Of a stretch of 34,780 nt of DNA, positions 23,093 to 30,088 are shown piece after piece. This DNA is from a virus. Within the stretch, counting starts at the first letter, position 1. Each line of letters starts with the position of its first letter. A program made the position numbers and the translations under genes. The DNA is taken from positions 1-34,780 of IMG/VR virus record IMGVR_UViG_3300031812_000011; one strand, given 5' to 3'. The notes below the pieces were generated by a model. The model worked only from the letters and a program-made list of their open reading frames with translations. It had not been told where the DNA came from and made no database searches.

Positions 23093-24255
23093 TGAACCGC
23101 ATTCTGCCGATACTCGGCCGCGCGCGTAATCCAGCGTCCGGCGGCGGTGGTGGCGGTGGCGATGGCGGCGCTCCGCCGGGCTGGGGCTCGGTCCCGCCGC
23201 TCGGCTGTTGGCACGGAATCGGCCAGCCGTTCAGCTTCGCCTACAACAACCAGGGACAGCTCATCTGGCAGCCGCTTCGGGACTACAACGCTTGGCTCCG
23301 CCGGCCGGCCAACATCGCCAAAGTGTGGGGGAATACCACTACAACCGGCTGTCCGAACTGGGACGCGGTCGCAGGCGGTGCGGGCTCGTCGGATGCAACT
23401 TGGGCCGGACAGCTCAACGAGGTCAACCCGAACCGCGCGTTCGACCCGACCTATTGGCCGATCGCCAATCCGATCGTCATCGCGCTGACGGCCGTGCCAT
23501 GGAGCCACTCCAACCCGCGGACCGGCTCGTCGTGGAGACGGCCCGGCATCTGGCAAGAGATCGCGCGTGGCGATTACGACCTCTACTATACTCGGCTGTT
23601 CCGCCGCATCGCTTACCGCTGCGGGCAGATCGGTCGAAATCCCCGGACGGTCGTGCTCCGGTGGAACTGGGAGGCGAACGGCGATTGGTACTCACACAGC
23701 ATCGGCCCGGACAAGGCGAACTTCGTAGCCGCTTGGCGCCGCTGCATGGACATCATGCGCAACGCGGTGGGTGCCGTTCTCGGCGCCGGTAAGACCTTCC
23801 TGATCGAGTTCGGCCCGTCCAAGCAGTTACGTTTCGGTAGCGGTAGCGCGACCGAACGACTTTGGAACATCTACCCGGGCGACGATTGGGTCGATATTTG
23901 CGGCATGGGCATCCATGACAACGTCGGGATCAAAACACAGGCCGACTGGGACGGGATGCTGCGCCATCCGGCGTTGTTGTTCGGTGAGCCGCAGGAGGGC
24001 ATCCTGGATTGGTTCGACTTCGGCGAATCGCGCAATAAATGGCTCGGGACGAGCGAGATCGAATCGAACTACGAGGCGCGGACGTATTTTCCGCGGACGC
24101 AAAATATGCACGTCATGTGGACCACGGGATTCGAGCCGGTGCGGCAGCGCTATGGCAGCCGTTTTCTGTACCACATCTATCTGTGGACCGGCGCGAGTGC
24201 GCTGAATCGCCCCGACGGCTGGGGCGAGCCGTACCGTCAGCTCTACGGGTTGTGA
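23092..24255 (+). CDS. Tail-associated GH26-like glycoside hydrolase
   Basis: This 387-residue protein begins with a short leader and a Gly-rich linker (residues 17-26), then one large domain. Two motifs fit the (beta/alpha)8 glycosidases of family GH26 (beta-mannanase type): VVLRWNWEANGDWY, placing Glu194 as acid/base candidate, and YPGDDWVDICGMGIHDN (from residue 261). WFDFGESRNKW places Glu312 as a nucleophile candidate; the spacing of 118 residues is close to the roughly 108 known for GH26 mannanases. Many Trp and Tyr residues fit a sugar cleft. There is no signal peptide. It follows the fibre gene by TGATG, so it is probably a tail depolymerase for capsule or surface glycan. The exact substrate is unknown. 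Its last 13 bases overlap the convergent leftward gene. Confidence 0.68.
   Translation: MNRILPILGRARNPASGGGGGGGDGGAPPGWGSVPPLGCWHGIGQPFSFAYNNQGQLIWQPLRDYNAWLRRPANIAKVWGNTTTTGCPNWDAVAGGAGSSDATWAGQLNEVNPNRAFDPTYWPIANPIVIALTAVPWSHSNPRTGSSWRRPGIWQEIARGDYDLYYTRLFRRIAYRCGQIGRNPRTVVLRWNWEANGDWYSHSIGPDKANFVAAWRRCMDIMRNAVGAVLGAGKTFLIEFGPSKQLRFGSGSATERLWNIYPGDDWVDICGMGIHDNVGIKTQADWDGMLRHPALLFGEPQEGILDWFDFGESRNKWLGTSEIESNYEARTYFPRTQNMHVMWTTGFEPVRQRYGSRFLYHIYLWTGASALNRPDGWGEPYRQLYGL
23135..23166 (+). repeat. Gly-linker DNA repeat, copy 2
   Basis: This stretch encodes Ala-Ser, seven glycines, Asp and more glycines near the N-terminus of the GH26-like gene. It nearly repeats the linker DNA at 21675 in the fibre gene. 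The two copies are direct repeats about 1.46 kb apart and bracket the variable half of the fibre gene. Confidence 0.7.
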
Positions 24256-24491
24256 CGGTCAGGCGAGGACGAGAGAGCGCGGAGCCACGCGGCGACCTCC
24301 TCGAGGTCGCCGGAGGAGAGCTCGAGGCGGTACGAGCCGCAGGCCCAGACCCGCAGCACGGCGCTCTCGTGCGTGCTCGGCGGCGGGCCGGACGCCACGA
24401 CGACGGCCACGCCGTAGGGTGCGGCCACCTGCTCGGCCGCGGCCAGCACGCGGGCCTCGTGCGTTTGGCGGGTCTTGGATTTCGTGGCCAT
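24243..24491 (-). CDS. Hypothetical small protein of the leftward cluster
   Basis: This 82-residue protein is read leftward and starts at ATG 24491, sharing an ATGA overlap with the larger gene upstream of it. It has a basic N-terminus (ATKSKTRQTHEARV), a helix (LAAAEQVAAPYGVAVVV), strands VLRVWACGSYRLELSS and an ending helix DLEEVAAWLRAL. The strand-helix pattern looks like a compact alpha/beta fold. I do not recognise it. It converges with the tail enzyme gene and overlaps its last 13 bases, with no terminator between. Confidence 0.65.
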   Translation of the reverse strand: MATKSKTRQTHEARVLAAAEQVAAPYGVAVVVASGPPPSTHESAVLRVWACGSYRLELSSGDLEEVAAWLRALSSSPDRHNP

Positions 24492-25114
24492 CAGCCGTCT
24501 TCGTATTGGCCACCGCTGCCTACTTCAACGGAGTTGGTAGACGCGCCACCCGCGCTGGGGAACAGCTCGCGGATCCTGGCCAGCTCGAGCTCGTCCGGCG
24601 TCCCGCCCACGGCGGCCACCTCGCGGCCGTCGACGGTCACGACGACGTGGTCGCCCCTCACGATCGCGCGGCCGTGGTGGTCGCGCAGGGCCGCGTCGAG
24701 GCGGCGCGCTGCCGCCGCGACGGCAGCGGCTGCGTCGCCGCCCGTCAGCACCCACCAGAGCGCCCAGCTGCGGCTGGCGAGCAGAACGAGCGCCGCCCGA
24801 GCGGCCTCGTGAGCGGGCGCGTGCGGATCGTCCACCCTCGACTGGTCGGCCCACTCGAGGAGGTCGCACGTAGTTGGCTCGCTCGGGCGCTCCTCGGCTG
24901 GAGGCGCCCAATCCAGGCGTGGTGGATACACGATCCACGCACCGCGTTCGCAGACGGCGACGTGCCGTCGCTCGCGACACACGATGAGACCGGCCACTCG
25001 TGTGACAGCAACCCACGATGCGCATGCGCAGAACATGGCGCGCGCGACGGTGTACACGACCGCTGCGCGCTGCAGCCGGTCGGGGCCGGAGACGATGAGG
25101 GCCGCCATCATCAC
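24491..25114 (-). CDS. Hypothetical protein, largest gene of the leftward cluster
   Basis: This 207-residue protein is read leftward from a GTG at 25114 that shares a GTGA overlap with a 21-codon open frame; ATG codons follow at once (25111, 25108), so the exact start is unsure. The N-terminal half has several Cys residues (FCACASW, LIVCRERRHVAVCERGAW, TTCDLLEW) and Trp residues. The middle is Ala-rich and helical (HEAARAALVLLASRSWALWWVL), and the end is strand-rich (GRAIVRGDHVVVTVDGREVAAVGGTPDELELARIREL). No signal peptide or clear motif is found and I cannot name a family. Inverted unknown genes near the late/early boundary are often host-takeover or anti-defence genes; that is a guess from position. 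Confidence 0.6.
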   Translation of the reverse strand: MMMAALIVSGPDRLQRAAVVYTVARAMFCACASWVAVTRVAGLIVCRERRHVAVCERGAWIVYPPRLDWAPPAEERPSEPTTCDLLEWADQSRVDDPHAPAHEAARAALVLLASRSWALWWVLTGGDAAAAVAAAARRLDAALRDHHGRAIVRGDHVVVTVDGREVAAVGGTPDELELARIRELFPSAGGASTNSVEVGSGGQYEDG

Positions 25115-25176
25115 TCCCGCGGCGGCACGTAGACGCGCCAGCCGCGCGCGCGGAGCCGAGCTCGGATCCTTTCCAT
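25111..25176 (-). CDS. 21-codon open frame, possible leader peptide or microprotein
   Basis: Read leftward, ATG at 25176 is preceded by two Shine-Dalgarno-like sites, GAGGAGGT and GGAGGT. It encodes a basic peptide MERIRARLRARGWRVYVPPRE. Its stop overlaps the next start by GTGA, the same junction used by many true genes in this genome. It may be a leader peptide that couples translation of the 207-residue protein, or a small functional protein. Its length gives little power, so it remains tentative. Confidence 0.45.
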   Translation of the reverse strand: MERIRARLRARGWRVYVPPRE

Positions 25177-25207
25177 TTTACCTCCGTACCTCCTCTCGGC
25201 GTGCTGC

Positions 25208-25438
25208 TCAGCCGAGCAACCAGGCGACGGCCGCCCCCAGCACGCCGCCCGCGGCGAACGCCAACAGCGCGTGCCGCCGGGCTGCCCGCTCCGCCTCGAG
25301 CCGGCGCTCGCGCTCCGCCTCGAGTTCGTCCGCGAGCTGGAAGATGGCGAGACGCCGTTGCTCGGCCAGCCAGCGGATCTCCTCTAACGTCTCGCCGCGC
25401 CGCATCGCGACGGCCGGGTGGATGATGATGGATGCCAT
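25208..25438 (-). CDS. Small coiled-coil protein with C-terminal membrane anchor
   Basis: This 76-residue protein is read leftward from ATG 25438, with AGGAGG correctly placed on the minus strand (plus-strand CCTCCT near 25444-25449). After a short hydrophobic start (MASIIIHPAVAM), a helix ETLEEIRWLAEQRRLAIFQLADELEAERERRLEAERAARR forms a charged coiled coil. One membrane segment (about 58-75, LLAFAAGGVLGAAVAWLLG) ends the protein. The layout is similar to a miniature of the coiled-coil/TM protein at 3340-3720, but I see no sequence similarity. It is the first gene of the leftward cluster. A membrane-linked defence or exclusion role is possible but not shown. Confidence 0.7.
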   Translation of the reverse strand: MASIIIHPAVAMRRGETLEEIRWLAEQRRLAIFQLADELEAERERRLEAERAARRHALLAFAAGGVLGAAVAWLLG

Positions 25439-25607
25439 CTCGCCCTCCTGCCCGTCCGCCGCGCGGCGGACCCGATCTGGGCACTACCGCCGGCCGCAGT
25501 AGGCGCGCTATTGCAGATCGCGCATACCCGCCCGCACAAAATCGCAATTCTCGCGCGCCGGCCAGTCGGCTTGCGTGGTCGCGCACGCCAACCCACGGGA
25601 GACGGAC
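25439..25607. promoter_or_regulatory. Divergent control region with 18-bp palindrome
   Basis: This 169-base gap separates the leftward cluster from the rightward DNA-metabolism genes, so promoters in both directions are expected. It holds a perfect palindrome, GTCCGCCGCGCGGCGGAC, at 25454-25471, a candidate operator or hairpin. It overlaps the probable leader of the leftward genes. A TTGCAG (25511-25516) and a CAAAAT (25537-25542) are spaced 20 bases apart, too far for a standard sigma-70 promoter. No promoter can be named with certainty. Confidence 0.5.
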
Positions 25608-26009
25608 GTGATCCTCAACTGGACTCCCCACAAACTGGACATCTACGACTCGACCTTGGCGTTGATCGCCTCGCTCGAGCCCGCGGGCTACGCCCCGCGG
25701 CTCGCGGAGCGGCGCACCATGCTTGGTGCGCTCGACCGCATCCCGATCACCCGAGTGGATCGCGACCAGCTGGCCGCGCCCCTGCCGCCGATCCCGGCCG
25801 ACGTCCGGGCGGTGGTGGTGTCCGAGATCGTCTCGGACGCCGTCCGGGCGGCTTTGGTCGCGGCCGGCCGCGGCGACGTTCGCGTCCTCTGCCCGGACAC
25901 CGGTCCGGGCTATGCCGTCCGCCGGGCTCCGGACGGCACGCTCTCGGCCGCGCCGAACGCCACCGGCGCGGTCGCGGGCGTCCTGGCTCTCCGGCAGGTG
26001 GCGCCGTGA
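25608..26009 (+). CDS. Conserved phage protein of the N-x-TPH type
   Basis: This 133-residue protein starts at GTG 25608; CACGGGAGAC just upstream supports it. The opening VILNWTPHKLDIYD resembles the common 'NLTPHP' opening of small phage proteins found near early and recombination genes. Later parts match the same style: a middle segment LPPIPADVRAVVVSEIVSDAVRAAL and a closing GRGDVRVLCPDTGPGYAVRRAPDGTLSA with an alpha/beta pattern. The family has no firm function known to me. The gene ends in a GTGA overlap with the annealing protein gene, so it belongs to the recombination operon. An upstream in-frame GTG at 25575 is less likely. Confidence 0.75.
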   Translation: MILNWTPHKLDIYDSTLALIASLEPAGYAPRLAERRTMLGALDRIPITRVDRDQLAAPLPPIPADVRAVVVSEIVSDAVRAALVAAGRGDVRVLCPDTGPGYAVRRAPDGTLSAAPNATGAVAGVLALRQVAP

Positions 26010-26842
26010 GCGCCACCCTGCCGACGCGGGCCGGCGATCAGGACGAGCTGGTCCGCGTCCTGGCGGCCAGCCACTACCCCGGGGCCTCGGCCAGCTCGAT
26101 CGAGCTGGTCCTGGCCTACTGCCGCGCGGCGGGTCTCGATCCCCTTCAGAAGCCCGTCCACATCGTGCCGATGTACGACCGTACGTCGCGCGCGATGCGC
26201 GACGTCATCATGCCGGGGATCGGGCTCTATAGGATTCAAGCTGCCCGTACCGGGCAGCTGGCCGGCGTCAGCCGGCCCGAGTGGGGCCCCACCGTGACCC
26301 AGGTCCTCGGGGGCGTCGAGGTGACGTACCCGGAGTGGTGCCGGGTGACGGTCCGTCGGCGGTTGGCCGACGGGACGGTCGCCGAGTTCACCGCGGAAGA
26401 ATGGTGGACGGAGAACTACGCGACGGCCGGCCGCGACAACGAGGCGCCCAATGCAATGTGGCGCAAGCGGCCGCGCGGGCAGCTCCGCAAGTGCGCGGAG
26501 GCCCAGGCGCTGCGCATGGCTTTCCCGGAGGTCGGGCAAGCCCCGACCGCAGAGGAGATGGAGGGCCGGGTGCTCGAGCGGGCCGAGCTGCAGCCGCCGC
26601 CCGCGCCGGAACCCCCACCGCAGCCCGCGCCGCCGTCGCCCGAGGGCTCGCCCGCCGCGCTCGCGCCCTACCCGGCCGAGCGGTTCGAGAGCCAGCTGCC
26701 CGTGTGGCGGGAGCTGGTCGCCAGCGGCCGCCGGACCGCGGCGGAGATCCTGGCGGCGATCGCCTCGCGCTACGCGCTGACGGCCGAGCAGCGCGAGGCG
26801 ATCGAGGCCCTGGATGAAGCGCAAGAGGAGGAGGCGCAATGA
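26006..26842 (+). CDS. bet: Bet-type single-strand DNA annealing protein
   Basis: This 278-residue protein is a clear member of the lambda Red-beta family. Diagnostic stretches include YCRAAGLDPLQKPVHIVPMY (about 38-57), the ARDVIMPGIGLYRIQAARTGQ region, GGVEVTYPEWCRVTVRRRL, and WWTENYATAGRDNEAPNAMWRKRPRGQLRKCAEAQALRMAFPE (about 130-175). A Pro-rich linker (about 190-220) joins to a C-terminal helical domain, as in other Bet proteins. It anneals complementary single strands and works with the exonuclease encoded next, by ATGA overlap. The GTG start overlaps the preceding gene. The upstream extension of the open frame does not look coding. Confidence 0.93.
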   Translation: MSATLPTRAGDQDELVRVLAASHYPGASASSIELVLAYCRAAGLDPLQKPVHIVPMYDRTSRAMRDVIMPGIGLYRIQAARTGQLAGVSRPEWGPTVTQVLGGVEVTYPEWCRVTVRRRLADGTVAEFTAEEWWTENYATAGRDNEAPNAMWRKRPRGQLRKCAEAQALRMAFPEVGQAPTAEEMEGRVLERAELQPPPAPEPPPQPAPPSPEGSPAALAPYPAERFESQLPVWRELVASGRRTAAEILAAIASRYALTAEQREAIEALDEAQEEEAQ

Positions 26843-28455
26843 AGGTCCTGCCGATCACGCAGGGCAGCGCCGAGTGGCACGCGGCCCGAGCCCGACACTT
26901 CTGCGCCAGCGAGGCCCCCGCGATGATGGGGGTCTCGCGGCACCTGACCCGCGCGGCGCTGCTCCGCCGCAAGGCAAGCGGGTTCGACGAGGAGCCCCAC
27001 CCTGCGCAAGAGCGCGCGTTCCGCCGCGGTCACGAAGCCGAGGCCGCCGCGCGGCGCCTCGCCGAGCAGGAGCTCGGTGAGGAGCTCTACCCGGCCACGG
27101 TAGTGGCCGAGGTCGAGGGGCTGCCGCTGCTCGCGAGCCTCGACGGGCTGACGCTCACCGGAGATGTCGTCTGGGAGCACAAGCTCTGGCGCGCGGACCT
27201 GGCCGAGCACATCGCCCGCACGGGCGAGCCCCCGCCGGAGCACGTCTGGCAGCTGGAGCACCAGCTGCTCGTCACCGGGGCAGAGCGGGCGATCTATTGC
27301 GCCAGCGACGGCGGCCCCGAGCACTACGTGCAGGTCGAGTATCGCTCTCGGCCGGAGCGGCGCGCCCAGCTGATCGCCGGCTGGCGGCAGTTCGCGGCTG
27401 ACCTCGCGGCCGCGCGTGAGGCGCCGCCTCCGGCCGCCGAGCCATCCACCACGGGGCGCGCTCCCGCGCAGCTCCCGGCGCTCGTAATCCAGGTCGAGGG
27501 CCGCGTGGTCGCGAGCAACCTCGAGACCTGGCGCGCCGGCGCGCTCGGAATGATCCGAGCGTTCAATAGGCGGTTGGTCACAGATCAGGATTTCGCCGAC
27601 GCCGAGCGCGTCGTGAAGTGGGCGAAGATTGCGGAAGAGCAGCTCGAGGCCGCGAAACGCGCTGCACTGGCGCAAGCCGCCGATGTGGAAGCGCTGTTCC
27701 GAACAGTGGACGATGTGAAAAGCGAGCTACGCTCGCTGCGGCTCGATTTGGAAATGCTAATCAAAGCGCGAAAAACAACGATCCGGGATCAGATCCAGCG
27801 GGAGGCGCTGAGCACCGTGACCGATTGGTTGCGCGCCGAAGCAGCCGATCTGGGCGACTACGCGCCACGGATCCCCTCCGAGGCCGCGCTGCGGATCGCC
27901 GAGGAGATGAAGGGGCGCAAAACGGTCGCGACCCTGCGCGAGGCAGCGCAGGGGGCCGCCGCGCGGCTGCGGGCCGAGCTGAGCGTGCAGATCGCTCAGG
28001 TCCGCGCTGGCCTCGAGCGAGCTCGGCGCCTCGAGCGCGAGGTCGGCGGGTCGCACCTCTGGCCCGACCTGCGCGACCTGCTCGCCCGCGGGATCGATCC
28101 CGACCACCTCGAGGCGGTGCTCCGCCAGCGCGTCGCCGACGCGCGCGGTGCGGACACGCGCGCGGCGATGGAGGCGGCCCCGGCTCAGGCAGCCACAGCT
28201 CAGGCGGAGCTGACGCTGGCCAAGGCGGACCGGACCGAGGTCCAGGCCACCGACGTGATCACCATCCAGGAGATCGCACGGCGCATCCAGCCGCTGGCGA
28301 TCACCCCGCACGGCCTCGCCCAGCTCGGGGTCGAGCCGCTGACAACCTATCCGGACCCGGTCACCTATTCGGTCGACGCGTGGCCGCTGATCGTCGACGT
28401 GATGATCAATCACCTGCACCGCGTGCGATCGGAGCGATGGGAGTGGCAGAAATGA
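26839..28455 (+). CDS. YqaJ-type recombination exonuclease with long C-terminal extension
   Basis: The N-terminal ~190 residues of this 538-residue protein are a PD-(D/E)xK nuclease of the YqaJ/lambda-exonuclease type: [13 protein letters not shown] (residues 6-18), the [15 protein letters not shown] helix, Asp102 in SLDGL, and Glu113 and Lys115 in WEHKL, which together form the catalytic D-ExK set. It digests one strand from double-strand ends to load the annealing protein. The remaining ~330 residues are mostly helical and Ala/Glu/Arg-rich and extend beyond lambda Exo (226 residues). A less GC-rich patch (27590-27790) lies within the extension. I cannot assign that part; it may interact with the annealase or the SSB. 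The gene overlaps the SSB gene by ATGA. Confidence 0.88.
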   Translation: MKVLPITQGSAEWHAARARHFCASEAPAMMGVSRHLTRAALLRRKASGFDEEPHPAQERAFRRGHEAEAAARRLAEQELGEELYPATVVAEVEGLPLLASLDGLTLTGDVVWEHKLWRADLAEHIARTGEPPPEHVWQLEHQLLVTGAERAIYCASDGGPEHYVQVEYRSRPERRAQLIAGWRQFAADLAAAREAPPPAAEPSTTGRAPAQLPALVIQVEGRVVASNLETWRAGALGMIRAFNRRLVTDQDFADAERVVKWAKIAEEQLEAAKRAALAQAADVEALFRTVDDVKSELRSLRLDLEMLIKARKTTIRDQIQREALSTVTDWLRAEAADLGDYAPRIPSEAALRIAEEMKGRKTVATLREAAQGAAARLRAELSVQIAQVRAGLERARRLEREVGGSHLWPDLRDLLARGIDPDHLEAVLRQRVADARGADTRAAMEAAPAQAATAQAELTLAKADRTEVQATDVITIQEIARRIQPLAITPHGLAQLGVEPLTTYPDPVTYSVDAWPLIVDVMINHLHRVRSERWEWQK

Positions 28456-28853
28456 ACGGCGTCAACAAGGTGATCCTCGTCGGCCACCTCGGCCGCGATC
28501 CGGAGGTCCGCCACGCCCAGAACAACCAGAAGATCGTCCACCTCTCGCTCGCGACCTCCGAGCGCTGGAAGGACCGCACCAGCGGGGAAACCAAGGAGCG
28601 CACCGAGTGGCACCGGGTGGTGATCTTCGACGAGAAGATCGGCGAGATTGCCGAGCGGTACCTCCGAAAGGGATCGCTGGTCTACATCGAAGGCGAGCTG
28701 CGCACCCGGAAGTGGCAGGACCAATCGGGGCAGGAGCGCCAGACGACCGAAGTCGTCGTCCCGCGCTACGGCGGAGCGATCCGGCTCCTGGGCGACCGTC
28801 GCACCGAGACCGCCTCCAACAAGGAGCTACTCGACGATGACATCCCGTTCTGA
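28452..28853 (+). CDS. ssb: Single-stranded DNA-binding protein
   Basis: This 133-residue protein has the SSB OB-fold from its start ([16 protein letters not shown]) through [53 protein letters not shown], to about residue 112. It has a short linker and ends in the acidic tip DDDIPF, the canonical bacterial tail that recruits partner proteins. It coats single-stranded DNA in replication and recombination and probably binds host partners through the tail. The ATG at 28452 is in an ATGA overlap with the exonuclease gene; a further in-frame ATG at 28437 would extend it by five residues. The linker is much shorter than in host SSB. Confidence 0.95.
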   Translation: MNGVNKVILVGHLGRDPEVRHAQNNQKIVHLSLATSERWKDRTSGETKERTEWHRVVIFDEKIGEIAERYLRKGSLVYIEGELRTRKWQDQSGQERQTTEVVVPRYGGAIRLLGDRRTETASNKELLDDDIPF

Positions 28854-29142
28854 GGAGCTCGTCGTGCCGCCGTTCGTGAGCCGTGGCCGCCTCGTCACCA
28901 AGTACACGAGCCCCACGGAGTTCGCCGAGACCGTGCGCCGGGCGTGGCAGATGGCTGGCCACGAGGTCAACGTCTGGGTCGAATGGCAACAAGGCATTGA
29001 GCATTTCAAGCAAGGGTGGGTCCGATCCGACTTGATTGCAGGACTGCCTCGGCACGTCTGGTTCGAGCGCTACAGCCAGTACCTCGCGGCCGGAGGCCGG
29101 CCGGTGCCGGTGAAGAAGGTGAATCGGGAGTGCGATGTCTAG
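28837..29142 (+). CDS. Hypothetical protein next to SSB
   Basis: The product is 101 residues if it starts at ATG 28837, which overlaps the SSB end by 17 bases and has AAGGAG ten bases upstream. A GTG at 28864 (92 residues), with GAGGAG seven bases before it, is an equal alternative. It contains [39 protein letters not shown], then [21 protein letters not shown], rich in Trp and basic residues. I do not recognise it. A DNA-binding or accessory role in the recombination operon is inferred from neighbours only. Its last eight bases overlap the RuvC-like gene. Confidence 0.65.
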   Translation: MTSRSEELVVPPFVSRGRLVTKYTSPTEFAETVRRAWQMAGHEVNVWVEWQQGIEHFKQGWVRSDLIAGLPRHVWFERYSQYLAAGGRPVPVKKVNRECDV

Positions 29143-29617
29143 GATCCTCGCCCTCGACCTCGCCCGCGTCACCGGCTGGGCGGTCGTCGTCAGAGAGCCG
29201 GGCCGACCGCCCGTCGTCGCGGCCAGCGGCGCGGTCACCGTCGGGACCGGACGCTGGGCCGCCGACTGGGATCGCGCCCACCGCGACGCCTGGTCCGCCG
29301 AGCAGCTGGCTTGCTGGGTGCAGCGGATCGTCGAGCTCGAAAATGTCACCACCCTCGTCCTCGAGGACGCATTCGCGGCCGCGGCTCGCACCCGGGCGGC
29401 CCGCCAGCTGTGGATCCTCCGCGGTGCGGCGCTCGCGGGAGCCCGGCTCGCGCGGCCGCGAATCAGTGTCGTCGACGCCCCGATCCGCACGTGGCAGGCG
29501 TGGGCCGCCGCCGAGATCGGCTGGCGGAAGCAGCGGGGTCGCGCCGGTGACGAGGCCGATGCTCGCGCGATCGGCCTATGGGCGGCCAGCCGAAATCAAC
29601 GCACAGACAAGGAGTAG
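29135..29617 (+). CDS. RuvC-like Holliday junction resolvase
   Basis: This 160-residue protein has the RNase H fold pattern of RuvC-type nucleases. The first strand ILALDLARVTGWAVV holds Asp8, the next acidic pair is in VLEDAF (Glu77, Asp78), and the C-terminal helix GDEADARAIGLWA holds Asp139 and Asp142. All the acidic positions expected for two-metal catalysis are present. It would resolve Holliday junctions or branched replication DNA produced by the Bet/exonuclease pathway before packaging. It lies eight bases inside the end of the preceding gene and within the recombination operon. Length agrees with phage RuvC-like proteins (about 150-170). Confidence 0.85.
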   Translation: MSRILALDLARVTGWAVVVREPGRPPVVAASGAVTVGTGRWAADWDRAHRDAWSAEQLACWVQRIVELENVTTLVLEDAFAAAARTRAARQLWILRGAALAGARLARPRISVVDAPIRTWQAWAAAEIGWRKQRGRAGDEADARAIGLWAASRNQRTDKE

Positions 29618-29622
29618 TTGAG

Positions 29623-29856
29623 ATGCGTCGGCTGACAGACGAAGAGCGCCTGGTGTTGGTCTACAACTGGGCGTACGAGGTGTACAGCGCCTCGCGCCCC
29701 GGTGGACGTCTCGCGGCGCTGGACCTCGCGATCAGCGACGAGCAGGCCGACGAGATCGATCACGCGTTCGCGGCGATCGCGGACGCGGCGCTCGTGATCC
29801 TGCGCGCGCTCAGCACAGATCTGCCAGGCGCTCAGGGGGCGCCGCGGAAGGAGTGA
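29623..29856 (+). CDS. Hypothetical small helical protein
   Basis: The 77-residue product starts at ATG 29623 with AAGGAG (29609-29614) eight bases upstream; an earlier in-frame ATG at 29578 falls inside the previous gene and is less likely. It is helical: LTDEERLVLVYNWAYEVYSA, an acidic centre ISDEQADEIDHAF, and AAIADAALVILRALST. No motif is recognised. The gene is in the same operon as the RuvC-like gene and is followed by an intergenic hairpin, which may mark the end of one transcript on the opposite strand. Confidence 0.6.
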   Translation: MRRLTDEERLVLVYNWAYEVYSASRPGGRLAALDLAISDEQADEIDHAFAAIADAALVILRALSTDLPGAQGAPRKE

Positions 29857-29885
29857 AAAAAGAGCGGGGCCGCTGGGGGCCCCGC
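29856..29885 (-). terminator. Hairpin with U tract on the minus strand
   Basis: GCGGGGCC (29864-29871) and GGCCCCGC (29878-29885) form a perfect 8-bp stem with a 6-nt loop. The minus-strand RNA continues into UCUUUUUU (complement of 29856-29863), so it would act as an intrinsic terminator for leftward transcription. No leftward gene is seen to its right. On the plus strand it is only a hairpin. Confidence 0.45.
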
Positions 29886-29911
29886 GCAAGCGATGTCAGG
29901 GAGGCAACGTC

Positions 29912-30073
29912 ATGGACCGTAGGATCCACGATGGTGTGGCTAGGGCAAACAACACCGCGCGTCAAGCCCGGTGCGATGCGCTCGCTACATACCTGGCATG
30001 CGCAAGCTGCGGATTGCCACACCGACGCAGCAGTGGCGTCTTGTCGACGCGTCCCCCGCACGGGCGGGGATAA
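29912..30073 (+). CDS. 53-residue microprotein with CxxC
   Basis: ATG 29912 is preceded by GGGAGG seven bases upstream, an ideal ribosome site. The frame encodes 53 residues ending in TAA, a rare stop in this genome, and the next gene's GGAGGT follows at 30078. The peptide has Cys in RCDALATY and the CASCG pair (a C-x-x-C half knuckle) followed by basic residues HRRSSG, so metal binding or nucleic-acid contact is possible. I do not recognise a family. A different, longer reading frame covering 29853-30092 was rejected. Confidence is moderate because the product is short. Confidence 0.5.
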   Translation: MDRRIHDGVARANNTARQARCDALATYLACASCGLPHRRSSGVLSTRPPHGRG

Positions 30074-30088
30074 AAATGGAGGTAGGGA

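Noticed and set aside
1446-24255. Diversity-generating retroelement, as in BPP-1-like phages
   Set aside because: The structural gene order recalls BPP-1, but no reverse transcriptase gene and no template/variable repeat pair were seen.
25511-25542. Sigma-70 promoter in the divergent region
   Set aside because: The TTGCAG and CAAAAT elements are 20 bases apart, which is too far, so no promoter is called.
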